A stretch of DNA of 60,948 nt from an uncultured Aureispira sp. (lineage in GTDB: Bacteria; Bacteroidota; Bacteroidia; Chitinophagales; Saprospiraceae): assembly GCA_905480485.1 (NCBI GenBank), contig CAJQQM010000013.1, positions 1 to 60,948 of the forward strand, given 5' to 3'. Of the stretch, positions 9,111 to 18,939 are shown piece after piece (positions within the stretch are counted from its first letter, which is position 1; every line of letters begins with the position of its first letter). The translations under genes and the position numbers were made by a program. The notes under the pieces were generated by a model. It saw only the letters and a list, made by a program, of their open reading frames with translations, made no database searches and was not told where the DNA came from.

Positions 9111-10400
9111 TTATTTCGTTCGTATCATGTCGCGCACAAACGGTGGTAGGGCATAGGCTGCAAAATGCATTTCAGGACTATAATATTGCAAATGTTGTTG
9201 CTGCGAAAAGATTGCGGCTTCGCTTATGTCAAAGTTAGCATAGTTTAGTTCAGTTTCTTTTTGGGCCGTTATAAAGCTCCACATACCCGTAGGATAGGTA
9301 CTTATATAGGCAAGATAACAGCGCGTAGAGGCAGCCCCAAAAATTGCCTCGGTACACTTGTTTAGGTCAATGAATGCAGAAGTATTGAATAAAGGTCCTT
9401 CACTTTGTAAATTTAAAACGCCTCCTTGTTTGAGTACCCTATAACAGTCTTGATAAAAATCAGGACTGAATAAACCTTTAGCGGGGCCTTCAGGGTCGCT
9501 TCCGTCAATAATAATTAAATCGAAAGAGGCATCGGCACAATTAGCCATAAATGAGATACCGTCTTCGATGCGTAATTCTAGTTTCGGGTTGTCAAATTCA
9601 CAGGATAACTGCGGAAGGTGAAGTTTTGAGGCCTCCACTACTTTTTTGTCGATCTCTACCATGACAACATCCTCTATTCCTTTATGTCTAAACAATTCTC
9701 TGACGGTACCACCGTCTCCTCCGCCTATTACAAGGGCACGTTGTACCTTACCGTGAATAAACATCGGTACATGAACAATCATTTCGTGGTAGACAAATTC
9801 ATCCTTTTCGGTACACATGACCATATCATCAATCAAGAGTGTTTTGCCGTAGGCATAACTTTCTAAGACCCTTACCCGTTGATAAGGTGATTGTTCATCA
9901 TAGAGTAACTGACCGCTATGACGTAAGGATAAAGCAATATTTTCGTCCTTGTCGGTAAACCATACATTTCGTTTAAATTGCGGTTGGTTTTGTAATGCAG
10001 ATTCTTTTCTATCGGCGCTAAGATATTCAATGTCGATTCTTTCAAGCATTGCTTTTTGCCCTCTTTTTAGTTCCATACAGGATCCATGTGCCGCCTGAAG
10101 GGCTTCTTTTAGAAAATCATAGGCCACCCAAGGGTCTACTTCGGTGCCACAGGTAAAGATGTCTACTGCTGCATATTGATATTCGGGCCAAGCATGCACG
10201 GCCAAATGGCTTTCTTGAATCACCACAACCCCAGAAACTCCATAAGGAGAAAAGTGGTGAAAGGTAGAGTTAATAACGGTAGCGTGCGCTTTTTTTGCGG
10301 CGTCTACCATCGATTTTTCTAATCGAATTACATCATTTAGCATACTTGGCGAACAGCCGAATAGTTCGACCAAAATATGCCGTCCTAGCGAATCGTGCAT
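9111..10400 (-). CDS. S-adenosylmethionine decarboxylase-spermidine synthase fusion
   Basis: Two enzymes of polyamine synthesis lie in one 429-residue chain. Residues 1-125 are a class 1B, SpeH-type AdoMet decarboxylase. It has the self-cleavage site E63-S64 that yields the pyruvoyl group, in [11 protein letters not shown], with His69 and Cys84 at the positions of the known processing and catalytic residues. Residues about 145-429 are a spermidine synthase, with the AdoMet-site motif [11 protein letters not shown] and the [13 protein letters not shown] loop. The fusion would supply decarboxylated AdoMet directly to aminopropyl transfer onto putrescine. Some AdoMet-decarboxylase homologues next to or fused with such synthases are known to have become ornithine or arginine decarboxylases, so the first activity needs proof. 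It starts 26 bases after a sugar transferase gene and is probably cotranscribed with it. Confidence 0.93.
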   Translation of the reverse strand: MHDSLGRHILVELFGCSPSMLNDVIRLEKSMVDAAKKAHATVINSTFHHFSPYGVSGVVVIQESHLAVHAWPEYQYAAVDIFTCGTEVDPWVAYDFLKEALQAAHGSCMELKRGQKAMLERIDIEYLSADRKESALQNQPQFKRNVWFTDKDENIALSLRHSGQLLYDEQSPYQRVRVLESYAYGKTLLIDDMVMCTEKDEFVYHEMIVHVPMFIHGKVQRALVIGGGDGGTVRELFRHKGIEDVVMVEIDKKVVEASKLHLPQLSCEFDNPKLELRIEDGISFMANCADASFDLIIIDGSDPEGPAKGLFSPDFYQDCYRVLKQGGVLNLQSEGPLFNTSAFIDLNKCTEAIFGAASTRCYLAYISTYPTGMWSFITAQKETELNYANFDISEAAIFSQQQHLQYYSPEMHFAAYALPPFVRDMIRTK

Positions 10401-10426
10401 TGTATTGAATGGTTAGTTATAGCGCC

Positions 10427-11860
10427 TTATTTGCCACTTCCTTTGAGGATGACTAATACGGTATGAATTAAGATCTTGAGGTCGAGTTTAAGGGTTAGGT
10501 TTTCGATATAAATCAAATCCAATTTCAACCGTTCGACCATTTCGTCTACATTAGAGGCATATCCGTATTGAACTTGTCCCCACGAGGTTATTCCAGGGCG
10601 CACCTTGTGCAACTTGTGCACATTTGGAGCTTTTTTGGCAATCTGATTTATAAAAAAACGACGTTCGGGACGAGGACCGACCAACGACATGTCTCCTTTG
10701 AGGACGTTCCAAAACTGAGGAATTTCATCCAAACGATATTTTCGCATTTTAATGCCCCAGTTTGTTATACGACTATCTCCTGTACTTGATAATTGTGGCC
10801 CGCCCTTTTCTGCATCTAAATACATCGACCTAAATTTATAAATCGTAAAGGGGCGACCGTATTTACCAATCCGTTCTTGTTTGTAAAAAACAGGACCTTT
10901 TGAAGAAATTTTGACTCGAATAGCAATAAACAAATACAGGGGACTACACAAGATCAACACCAAAAAAGAAGTACTTAAATCCATCATACGTTTGATGATG
11001 CGTAGCCAAATTGGAATGAAATGGGTTTTTATTTCTAGCAATCCTGCACCACGCACACTTGGCATATTTACTTTGCCCAACAAAATGCCACGCATATCGG
11101 GAATGGCGCGAACTAAGATTTTGTTGCTGTGCCGGTCTAAGGTGCTGATTAGTTTGTTCAGCTTGGTATGTTCTGATTTGTGTAGGGCCAAAATAACCTC
11201 CTCAATATTCAAATCGTACAATAATTGATGTAGCTGCTGTAAATCCCCTAGAGCATTCAATTCATTTTCGAGCGGAAAATCATGTTTGCCAGGAATCCGT
11301 ATATATCCCAATATATTGTAGCCCAACTGTCTTTTTCTGTTTATGATATCATGATAGATAGGGCTTATGTTTTCGTGGCTGCCTATGATTAAGGTATTGA
11401 AACTAAATTTACCATTTTGAATACGATAGCTTGCAATGCTCAAAAAGAGCATTCTACTAAAAACAGTACATCCAAATTGAATTGCCCAAAGGCTGGCAAA
11501 AGCCAAATAATAGCCTTTGTATCCTCCCATATAATTGACTAAGTCGTCTAGGAGGATGGTAAAAAACAAAAGAAATACTCCAAAAAAAGTGGCAAAGAAT
11601 GTACGGGCTATTTCTGCAAGACGCGACATACGATACACATTGCGATAGCTGTCAAAAATGATGTGCACCATAATCCATATTACAGGTACCACTAACATAC
11701 TGTAACGAAAACTATCGTTGTCGAATATTTCATAGCTGAGGGGGCGTGCTTCAAGAATGGTTCTTCGAAACAAAATAAAGATAAACCAAGAAAGCGATGC
11801 AATCAGGTAATCGATAAAAAGATAGAATAAAACTCCCTTAGGAAGCCTCCAAGATTTCAT
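10427..11860 (-). CDS. Polyprenyl-phosphate sugar-1-phosphate transferase (exopolysaccharide initiation)
   Basis: Transfers a sugar phosphate from a nucleotide sugar to undecaprenyl phosphate, the first membrane step of exopolysaccharide, capsule or O-unit synthesis. At 477 residues it is a full-length WcaJ/WbaP-type enzyme. It has four N-terminal TM helices (about 8-130), a Rossmann-like cytoplasmic domain (about 145-270), a re-entrant helix (about 290-312), and the catalytic bacterial sugar transferase domain. The latter shows GPVFYKQERIG, FTIYKFRSM, the essential D-E-I-P-Q-F-W-N-V and GDMSLVGPRPE. No other glycan genes lie nearby, so this is a stand-alone locus. Confidence 0.94.
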   Translation of the reverse strand: MKSWRLPKGVLFYLFIDYLIASLSWFIFILFRRTILEARPLSYEIFDNDSFRYSMLVVPVIWIMVHIIFDSYRNVYRMSRLAEIARTFFATFFGVFLLFFTILLDDLVNYMGGYKGYYLAFASLWAIQFGCTVFSRMLFLSIASYRIQNGKFSFNTLIIGSHENISPIYHDIINRKRQLGYNILGYIRIPGKHDFPLENELNALGDLQQLHQLLYDLNIEEVILALHKSEHTKLNKLISTLDRHSNKILVRAIPDMRGILLGKVNMPSVRGAGLLEIKTHFIPIWLRIIKRMMDLSTSFLVLILCSPLYLFIAIRVKISSKGPVFYKQERIGKYGRPFTIYKFRSMYLDAEKGGPQLSSTGDSRITNWGIKMRKYRLDEIPQFWNVLKGDMSLVGPRPERRFFINQIAKKAPNVHKLHKVRPGITSWGQVQYGYASNVDEMVERLKLDLIYIENLTLKLDLKILIHTVLVILKGSGK

Positions 11861-11949
11861 TTATTGGTTAAATTTTGTTTCAGACAGAAGCAGGGTAAAG
11901 TTACAAAAATTACGCTAAGATGAATGGATTACGCCTTTATTTTATAGAT

Positions 11950-12834
11950 TTAGAAATGCAGTAATTTGATATTATCCAGATAAATAAGTGGTTGTTCGGT
12001 ATCCGGATATTTGAGTGCCCGCAAAACAACTGCAAATTCATTAGCTGCCGAACTATATACCTCGTCGGTCAGATTAAAATAAATCTTTTTCCAACTATCG
12101 TTGGCATTTCCTCCGCCTTTGTAAATAAATTCGCTCGACCCACTCGGGTAATAAGCAATAACACCTATCTGAAAGGGCGTGTTTGTTTTGTAATTGAGTT
12201 CTAGATAGACAGGAAATGCTGTACCTGTAGGTTGTAAATTGTAGTAGTGTGTCGATGTTGCAACCGTACAATCAAGGTTGGCAGAGTCGAGTACAATCAG
12301 ACCAGAATAATTTCCTTCAAAAACGTCTTGGTTTTGGTGAATCAACTCTGTGTTAGAATTGCCATCTTGGTCGTCGGTAAAAAGTAATTGGTTGGGATTT
12401 TCAAAATCTTCTAGAACAAGGATGGTTGCACTTGTATCGTAGCGCAAAACAGGCCGAAAAGTATCAATTTTGCCAGCTTCTAGTGTTTTGACCTCGAGAT
12501 ACGGTTCGTAAAATGGATAAATGATACGCGTGTTGCCAATGCCATTTTCTTTGATGCCTGCAGAAATTCTTAAGGCGTTGTTGCTTACATTAGGGTCGAG
12601 TATCACCGGAAAGGTAGCCCCTAGATTATTGGCCCCTAAAAGCTGTCCGTCTACACTAGGCCATGCATCTGTAATCGCCGATGAAGAACTACCTTGACCC
12701 AAGCTTGTGTCGGCTTCAAAAAAAATATTCTCAATGTGTATATAGGCTGGAATTGATGGAGAATTATCTTTAATACAAGCCGTAAAAAAGATAGAAAGAA
12801 CTAAAATAAAAAACCAACTAGGATGAATAAGCAT
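11950..12834 (-). CDS. Putative lipoprotein, hypothetical
   Basis: A 294-residue protein with a lipoprotein signal (LVLSIFFTAC, Cys20), which makes it a likely envelope lipoprotein. The mature part is Ser-, Asn- and Asp-rich and predominantly beta. The C-terminal half (about 140-294) looks like a jelly-roll or carbohydrate-binding-like sandwich, ending in IYLDNIKLLHF as many Bacteroidota concanavalin-like domains do. I cannot name a family. It lies 82 bases downstream of the outer-membrane barrel gene on the same strand, so it may be the third member of a TPR-barrel-lipoprotein unit. Confidence 0.75.
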   Translation of the reverse strand: MLIHPSWFFILVLSIFFTACIKDNSPSIPAYIHIENIFFEADTSLGQGSSSSAITDAWPSVDGQLLGANNLGATFPVILDPNVSNNALRISAGIKENGIGNTRIIYPFYEPYLEVKTLEAGKIDTFRPVLRYDTSATILVLEDFENPNQLLFTDDQDGNSNTELIHQNQDVFEGNYSGLIVLDSANLDCTVATSTHYYNLQPTGTAFPVYLELNYKTNTPFQIGVIAYYPSGSSEFIYKGGGNANDSWKKIYFNLTDEVYSSAANEFAVVLRALKYPDTEQPLIYLDNIKLLHF

Positions 12835-12916
12835 AATTTTATCTGAATTTTTTAGACAGTTGGGATTGCTTGCGTATGATCAATAAATTAAGGACCAAAA
12901 ATAATGCCTTTTTGTG

Positions 12917-14626
12917 TTAAAATTTAACTTCTAGCCCCAACATACCATTAAAACCAACCTGACGATACAAATACCATCGTTGATTTTGATTGTGTATGAT
13001 ATTGTTTAAATCGGCGAAAACAGCAATGTTTTTAGTCGCTTGGTATCGAACATTAAAACTGAAGTCGTACAAACCTTGTAATAATTTGGTTTCTGAATTC
13101 TCATTCAGATAAGGAATGCCTGCATTGACAAATAATTCTCCTCTGAACGAAAGATAGTTACTCACTTTTCTGTCTTTGCTTTTAGTTGTTTGCTTGCCTT
13201 TTGGACTTAAGTACAAATCGTATTGCACAAAAAAGTTGCTTTCGAAAGTAGGTAAATGAAAGGCTTTTTCAAACTGCCGTGTTTGGTAAATATTGTAGCC
13301 GATTGTTCCGCCGATTAGTAGGTTTTTGATAAGTCTGAAATCAAGATTTCCTCGAACGAAAATAATATTACAGGTATCATAAACGGGCCTGAAACGCGAA
13401 AACTGACTTAGACTATCGCGATCATTCATAAAGAAAGGAAGGTCTTGAGTTAGGGTATATCCGGCACGAATATCATAGGTGATTTTTTTGACAGAACCTC
13501 TTGCCCCACCAAAAAATTCGAGGTAATTACTATGACGTATATCTGGATTAGAAACAAGAAAAGGATTGTATCGACTTAAGGAACGGAAATTGTTTTGTCG
13601 TACTTGCCCGTTTGCCCCCGCATAAATTGTGGCAACGCCTTTAGCTAGGGCATAGGACAATTCTACATCGGGATGAATAAAAAACCGACGATTGTTGACA
13701 CCTAAATTGACGCCTAAGCGTGCCTTGAAAGCACCCGCATTTACTGTAAAAGTAGGGTGAAAATAAAAAAGTAACAGGTTTTTGCTACTTGTAGTGGTTA
13801 CACTATCAATCGTGACTGGCAAATCTTTGAAGGATAGGTAGTTTAGTCCGATATCTAGGACCAAAGGATGTTTTTCTTTGCTTTTACCAAACCATTTTTC
13901 GAGGCTAAAACTCGGCGTAATACTAAATTCTGAAGAACCAAAGTTGTCGCTGTAAACATAAAAATCAACATCTCCTCGGTAGTTGAGGTCTATTTTAGCC
14001 ACCTTAGCATTAAAAAGATGGACATTTCCTTGAATATCTAAGAATCGCTGACGCATGCTATCGTCGCTAATCGAGATAGATTCAAGGGAGTCTAAAAAGC
14101 CGTAAAATCGATTGGTATTGTAGTTGATTTCAAATCTACCGCCTACGGCTAACGATTTTTTGGTAAAATATGTACCATTAACATCAAATTGAGTTTTGCT
14201 AAAACTTTGGTTGGGGAAATAGCCTTGAATAATAGAATGATGTGCAGCATGAACATCCAATTTAAAGGCATCAAATAATGCATTGTACGATATTTCAGCA
14301 AGCGGAGATAAAGGGTAGCCTATGGCAGCTTTTGCATAAAAACTATAGGCTTTTTCTTGTTTGGCTTTAGGCATAGCAAGTGGCCGAATCACCGGTGCAG
14401 GATATTGTAGACTGAGTAAGTGTGCGGGTACTAAGTATTGCTGATTTTTATTAGAATTGCTGTCGAGTTGAGGCAAATGTGGTTTGCTCTCAAACTTCTT
14501 GCTCTTTGCTAGTTTGGCTCGAAACGGTTTTAATAATTCAGTTTCGTTATTGCCTGTTATTTGCGCTTGAATAGTTGTACTTGTACAAGCGATGAATATC
14601 AATAATATTATGCAAAATATTTTCAT
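12917..14626 (-). CDS. Outer-membrane beta-barrel protein (TonB-dependent-receptor-like, no plug)
   Basis: A 569-residue exported protein with a signal peptide (residues 1-22, cleaved after IQA) and a short Pro/Lys-rich periplasmic linker (about 30-95). From about residue 100 to the C terminus there are repeated amphipathic beta strands typical of a large porin-like barrel, ending in GLEVKF with terminal Phe as BAM substrates do. I see no TonB plug domain, so it is not a standard receptor. It lies 40 bases downstream of a giant TPR protein gene, a pairing seen widely in Bacteroidota. The partner role is unknown to me. Confidence 0.8.
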   Translation of the reverse strand: MKIFCIILLIFIACTSTTIQAQITGNNETELLKPFRAKLAKSKKFESKPHLPQLDSNSNKNQQYLVPAHLLSLQYPAPVIRPLAMPKAKQEKAYSFYAKAAIGYPLSPLAEISYNALFDAFKLDVHAAHHSIIQGYFPNQSFSKTQFDVNGTYFTKKSLAVGGRFEINYNTNRFYGFLDSLESISISDDSMRQRFLDIQGNVHLFNAKVAKIDLNYRGDVDFYVYSDNFGSSEFSITPSFSLEKWFGKSKEKHPLVLDIGLNYLSFKDLPVTIDSVTTTSSKNLLLFYFHPTFTVNAGAFKARLGVNLGVNNRRFFIHPDVELSYALAKGVATIYAGANGQVRQNNFRSLSRYNPFLVSNPDIRHSNYLEFFGGARGSVKKITYDIRAGYTLTQDLPFFMNDRDSLSQFSRFRPVYDTCNIIFVRGNLDFRLIKNLLIGGTIGYNIYQTRQFEKAFHLPTFESNFFVQYDLYLSPKGKQTTKSKDRKVSNYLSFRGELFVNAGIPYLNENSETKLLQGLYDFSFNVRYQATKNIAVFADLNNIIHNQNQRWYLYRQVGFNGMLGLEVKF

Positions 14627-14666
14627 AATGCGTTGTTTAAATAAGGAAAAAGGAGCTTTAAATTGA

Positions 14667-17600
14667 TTAGTTCTCCTCTATCATTTCCATTTCATCATTT
14701 GGATTTTCTCTTTTAAGTTTACTTTTATTGGCTTCTGCCTCTTTCACTAGTTTTAGTTTTTGACTGGCTTCATCCATCAATTCCTGATCACCCTTGTAAT
14801 TGTCAACAATTGACTGCAATGTCGCTTTTGCCTGAAATAAGTTGCCTTTTTCGGCATAGATATCAGCTAGTAGAATAAAACTCTTAACAAGCCAATAAGG
14901 ATGTGCCGGTATTTCTTTGTTGTTTTGGAAACAAAGGTCCATCGCTTTGTCTAAATCTCGATTTTCGTAGGCAATATAAGCCCTCCAATACCTAGATTCA
15001 GCCGATCGAACATCGTCTCCGCTCAATTCGATGTTTTTGTTAAAGGCTGTAAGTGCAGCAGCGTATTGTTGTTGAGCTAATCTCGACTTGCCAATAAAAT
15101 AGTTAGCTTCTGCATGGTCCTGAGTTGTGGCTCGTTCATTGTTCATGAAGCGTTCTGCAATAGTAGGGAGACTATCTAACTGACCGGCATAAAAACTAGA
15201 GCGCATCCCAAATTGTTGCGATTCAAAAAGCATATCGGCAGAAGAGGCTACTTTTTCTAATCGTAAGTAAAAACGCAGGGCCTCTCCAAAATTTTGCGTA
15301 CTAAAATAACAAATATTAGCGGCCCTGTGATTGGCAATTTCAGCAAAGCTTTGGTTGCCATTGTCGGATATGTATGCGTAATCTAATAAAGCTTCTTCGT
15401 AACGTTTTAAGTCAAAAAATGACTCGCCTCTATTAAAATGCGCCTGCAAACTGTGAATTCCTGTCGGGAATTTGGTCAGGTAACTGCTGTACGAAGCTAC
15501 GGCTAATTCCCAATCGCCGTTATCGAATTGACGTTGTGCAGATTGATACATTAAGGAATCTTTTTCTAATTCATCAATTTCAAAGCCTTGTACCGAATTG
15601 ATAAATTGAAAGTAGCCATCCGGGTTGCCACTTTCGATGTATATTTCTTTGAGTGCTGCTAAGGCATCGCTGCCTTCCTCGCTTTGTGGATACGAACGAA
15701 AAACCTCTTCGTAGTATTGCAAGGCTTTGGCGTTGTTGTTTTGGGCATAGGCTATTAATCCAAGTTTCAACATCGCTTTATTAGCGGTGCTTGAATTGGG
15801 ATATTTGCGGATCAATTGTTCAAAGGCAAAACTAGCATTATCTTTATCGTTTTTAATTAAATAGGCATTCCCCTTAGCATAAAGGGCATCATCTGCATAC
15901 AGCGAACTTGGAAAATTATTGATAATTTTGTCGAGTAAAGCAATTTGCAGGGCCGATTTATTTTGAATATTGTGAATTAGACTCAACTGAAACATGGCAT
16001 AATCTTGATTGGGGTATTTTTTGTTGATTATGGTGTTGTAATATCCTTTTGCTCGACTAAAATCACGAAGGTATAGAAGACAATCCCCTGAACGAATTAA
16101 CGCATCGGGATACACAAAATCTGTAACGTAAGCATCGTTTATATTGGAGATTCTAGGTTTGATGTATGAAACAGATTGTCCAAAATAGCGGGCTGCGTTT
16201 CCAAAATCACCTTTTTTGAGGTAGCCATATCCCAATCCATAATTAGAGACAGCCAAAGTAGAATTAGCAGGAAGCTGCTGCTGTGTTTTGGCCAATAAAT
16301 TAAATTTGAAGTACTCGCTTATAGAGGCATCGTATTTGGCTAGTTTGAATAAACCTTCTGCTTTCCAGAAATGCGATAGGGCAATAGTTTCTTGGTGAAT
16401 ACCTATATTAATTGACTCATTGAATAATTGAATGGCTTTGCTGTAAGCAGCATTACTGTACCACTGTACGCCTCTAAAATAAGCTATTTTCTGATGCGTT
16501 TCTTTCAGTGTTTGTGTTTTGGTTTTCATGTTGCGCAACAAATCGAGCGCCACATCATAATCGCGGGTATTGATCAATACTTTTGCCAACAAATTTTGTG
16601 CTTCGTTGTAATAAGCCGAACTTTTGTCGTTGAAATACTCTAGGGCTAGCACTGCATCACTGTCAAAGCCTTGTTCAAAAGATAATTTGGCATAATTAAT
16701 CATAGCATCCTCTTTCAAGTCTTGATCAAAATCTAGTTGACTTGCTTTTTGAAATGCTTGTCGGGCGGCCGATTTATTGTTGGTTTTGAGCAAACAATCG
16801 GCCATACTATAGAGGGCCGATTGACCCATTTGGTTGTTCAAATCATTGAGTTGTCCAAAGTTTTCGAGCGCCTTGTCAAATTTACCTACTTTGTATTGTG
16901 TAAAGCCCAATTGGTACAAGGCTTCTTTGCTAACCCTATTGCTTTTGGCTACATAGGTTTCGAGATAGGGTAAGGCCTTGGTATAATTAGCTGTTTCAAA
17001 ATAGGATTGACCCAATAATTGGGCTATTTGTTGCGCCTCACGTAGGTCTTTTTTGTCGACCAAAGGTTGGCCGTATGCAATAAGTTGTTGGTATTGTTTT
17101 TTGGCAAAATATATTTGACAAATATAAGAAGGGACTATTTTTTGATACCGAGAAGAGGCCTGTACTTTCTGAAAACTGCTAAGGGCGTCTACGTAGTTTT
17201 TGTCAAAAAATTTGATAATGCCATAATAATAATTGGCCGGGTAATAATAAATGGTTTTGGCTTCTTTGATTTGAAAAAACAAAGCTTCTGCTTGCTTAAA
17301 TTTTTTCTTGACGAAGTAACAATACGCCAATTTAAATTTATGTTCTATGATTTCTGTATTCGTTAAATCAAGGTAACTTATCTTGCTGAGGAATTTGATG
17401 GCTAGGGTATAATTTCGTTGATCATAGTAGTAGTTGCCCATCGCCAATCTCGCTTTATTGGCCACCGAAGAAGGTTCATTTTTTTCGATGAAGTAAATAA
17501 GCCGTTTTTGAGCATCTTTTTGTTGTGTATAGAGTGCGGCAAGACCAGCGTGCAATTCGGATGATAAAATAAAAAATGGGACATCCGTATCTTGAAAAAG

Positions 17601-17786
17601 GTCTTTTTGAGCTACAACTTTGTCTAATTCTTGCAGGGCTGCAGCATATAGTTTTTGCTGATAAAAATGCATCCCTTTTTTGTAGGTCTTTTGGTAGTCG
17701 CGGTACAAGGCCGATTCCTGCGCCCAGGAAAAAAGGCTTATACTACATAAAGCTAGGCATAAAATCCAGTTAGTTATCGTACGCAT
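14667..17786 (-). CDS. Giant exported tetratricopeptide-repeat protein
   Basis: A product of about 1039 residues made almost entirely of TPR helical pairs, with motifs such as ALYQLGFTQYKVGKFDKALE repeated along the chain. I chose the ATG at 17786 because the signal peptide (MRTITNWILCLALCSISLFSWA) begins there, rather than the longer frame starting at 17813. The last 40 residues are highly charged. TPR proteins of this size in the periplasm usually scaffold envelope complexes. The outer-membrane barrel gene 40 bases downstream is the obvious candidate partner. A -7-like TATATTTG on the minus strand at 17897-17890 may be its promoter. Confidence 0.85.
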   Translation of the reverse strand: MRTITNWILCLALCSISLFSWAQESALYRDYQKTYKKGMHFYQQKLYAAALQELDKVVAQKDLFQDTDVPFFILSSELHAGLAALYTQQKDAQKRLIYFIEKNEPSSVANKARLAMGNYYYDQRNYTLAIKFLSKISYLDLTNTEIIEHKFKLAYCYFVKKKFKQAEALFFQIKEAKTIYYYPANYYYGIIKFFDKNYVDALSSFQKVQASSRYQKIVPSYICQIYFAKKQYQQLIAYGQPLVDKKDLREAQQIAQLLGQSYFETANYTKALPYLETYVAKSNRVSKEALYQLGFTQYKVGKFDKALENFGQLNDLNNQMGQSALYSMADCLLKTNNKSAARQAFQKASQLDFDQDLKEDAMINYAKLSFEQGFDSDAVLALEYFNDKSSAYYNEAQNLLAKVLINTRDYDVALDLLRNMKTKTQTLKETHQKIAYFRGVQWYSNAAYSKAIQLFNESINIGIHQETIALSHFWKAEGLFKLAKYDASISEYFKFNLLAKTQQQLPANSTLAVSNYGLGYGYLKKGDFGNAARYFGQSVSYIKPRISNINDAYVTDFVYPDALIRSGDCLLYLRDFSRAKGYYNTIINKKYPNQDYAMFQLSLIHNIQNKSALQIALLDKIINNFPSSLYADDALYAKGNAYLIKNDKDNASFAFEQLIRKYPNSSTANKAMLKLGLIAYAQNNNAKALQYYEEVFRSYPQSEEGSDALAALKEIYIESGNPDGYFQFINSVQGFEIDELEKDSLMYQSAQRQFDNGDWELAVASYSSYLTKFPTGIHSLQAHFNRGESFFDLKRYEEALLDYAYISDNGNQSFAEIANHRAANICYFSTQNFGEALRFYLRLEKVASSADMLFESQQFGMRSSFYAGQLDSLPTIAERFMNNERATTQDHAEANYFIGKSRLAQQQYAAALTAFNKNIELSGDDVRSAESRYWRAYIAYENRDLDKAMDLCFQNNKEIPAHPYWLVKSFILLADIYAEKGNLFQAKATLQSIVDNYKGDQELMDEASQKLKLVKEAEANKSKLKRENPNDEMEMIEEN

Positions 17787-18087
17787 TGGAGTTTCTTTTA
17801 GACTAAAAAACAAATTCTGAATTTGATTCTGAGCAATCTAAAGACAAGTATTGTAATGCTTGTCAAAGCTGCTTATTTCATTGTATCAACAAATATACTA
17901 ATATCTGTAGCATCTGTTAATTTTAATGTAAAGAATATAATTATACGCAAAATCAAACCAGACTATTGCTACTTTAACAAAAATTAATAGAGTTTTTGGA
18001 CCTTGGGGCTAGAGTTTAGTATCTTGAGTTTCAATATTCGTATTTTTACATCTATTAAGTGTATCCTTATATATATAGATTGCCTTT
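17787..18087. other. Divergent intergenic region
   Basis: About 300 bases between the TPR protein gene (minus) and the PLC-like gene (plus). The only recognisable elements are a minus-strand TATATTTG at 17890-17897 and a weaker plus-strand TATCTTG near 18021. The sequence is AT-rich with no RNA gene or repeat that I can see. Confidence 0.5.
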
Positions 18088-18936
18088 ATGATTTGCCAGA
18101 TTCAGCACTTGTACATTGTCTTTGTATTCATTTTGTTTTTAACACCAAGGGGGTTAAGGGCTCAATTAGCCGATCCTATAACTGTTGCTCATGCACACAA
18201 TGATTATGAAAAGGCTAGGCAACCTTTGTATGCCGCACTGCGCAGTGGCTTTGTAAGCATTGAAGTCGATGTTTTCCCGCATCGTTCCGGGCAATTAAAA
18301 GTGGCACATATCCCTCTTTTTTTGTCGGCGGCAAACAATTTAGAAACACTTTATTTTAAGCCTCTTCAAGCTTGGTTAGATCAGCATAAAAAGATCTTTA
18401 AACGGCCGGAGCAATCGTTGACTTTTATGATAGATATCAAGCAATCCCCCGAGCAAAGCTATGCGCTTCTACGTCAGCTTTGTACCCGATATGCCGATAT
18501 AATTGAACACTATATACCCGCTCAAGACTCGCTTGTTGCGGGGCCACTAAAAATTATTCTTTCTGGGCGCAAACCCTATCAGGCAGTGTTGCAAGATTCT
18601 ATACAATATATGGGCTTAGATGGCAGTCCCGAAAGCTTGCAAGACTCGCTGTTTAGCGCTTGGCTAATGCCGCGTATTTCGATGCCTTACCATCGTTTTA
18701 TGTCTTGGAAAGGACATCGGCCTATACGGCCTGCAGAACTCCAAAAACTAAAAGATTTTATAGGGAAAGTACATAAATATGATAGAAAATTACGATTTTG
18801 GGCCTTGCCTGAAAACAATAAAATCTGGAAATTATTATTAGATGAAGGGATAGATTGGATTCAGGTAGATCATCTGCCCCGTTTTCAAAAATTTTACAAA
18901 CAGTATAAGGATTCAATAAAACACAAACATCATTAG
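18088..18936 (+). CDS. Exported PLC-like / glycerophosphodiesterase-fold protein
   Basis: A 282-residue exported protein with a signal peptide (residues 1-26). The mature N terminus DPITVAHAHNDYEKARQPL is followed by a region ending in IEVDVFPHRSGQLKVAH. This arrangement of His, Asn-Asp, Glu-x-Asp and a second His matches the metal and catalytic loops of PI-PLC-like and GDPD-like TIM barrels, and in particular the AIM6-like family. The likely activity is hydrolysis of a phosphodiester, in the periplasm or outside the cell, but the substrate cannot be predicted. The next gene starts 3 bases after its stop, so the two form one operon. Confidence 0.8.
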   Translation: MICQIQHLYIVFVFILFLTPRGLRAQLADPITVAHAHNDYEKARQPLYAALRSGFVSIEVDVFPHRSGQLKVAHIPLFLSAANNLETLYFKPLQAWLDQHKKIFKRPEQSLTFMIDIKQSPEQSYALLRQLCTRYADIIEHYIPAQDSLVAGPLKIILSGRKPYQAVLQDSIQYMGLDGSPESLQDSLFSAWLMPRISMPYHRFMSWKGHRPIRPAELQKLKDFIGKVHKYDRKLRFWALPENNKIWKLLLDEGIDWIQVDHLPRFQKFYKQYKDSIKHKHH

Positions 18937-18939
18937 ACT

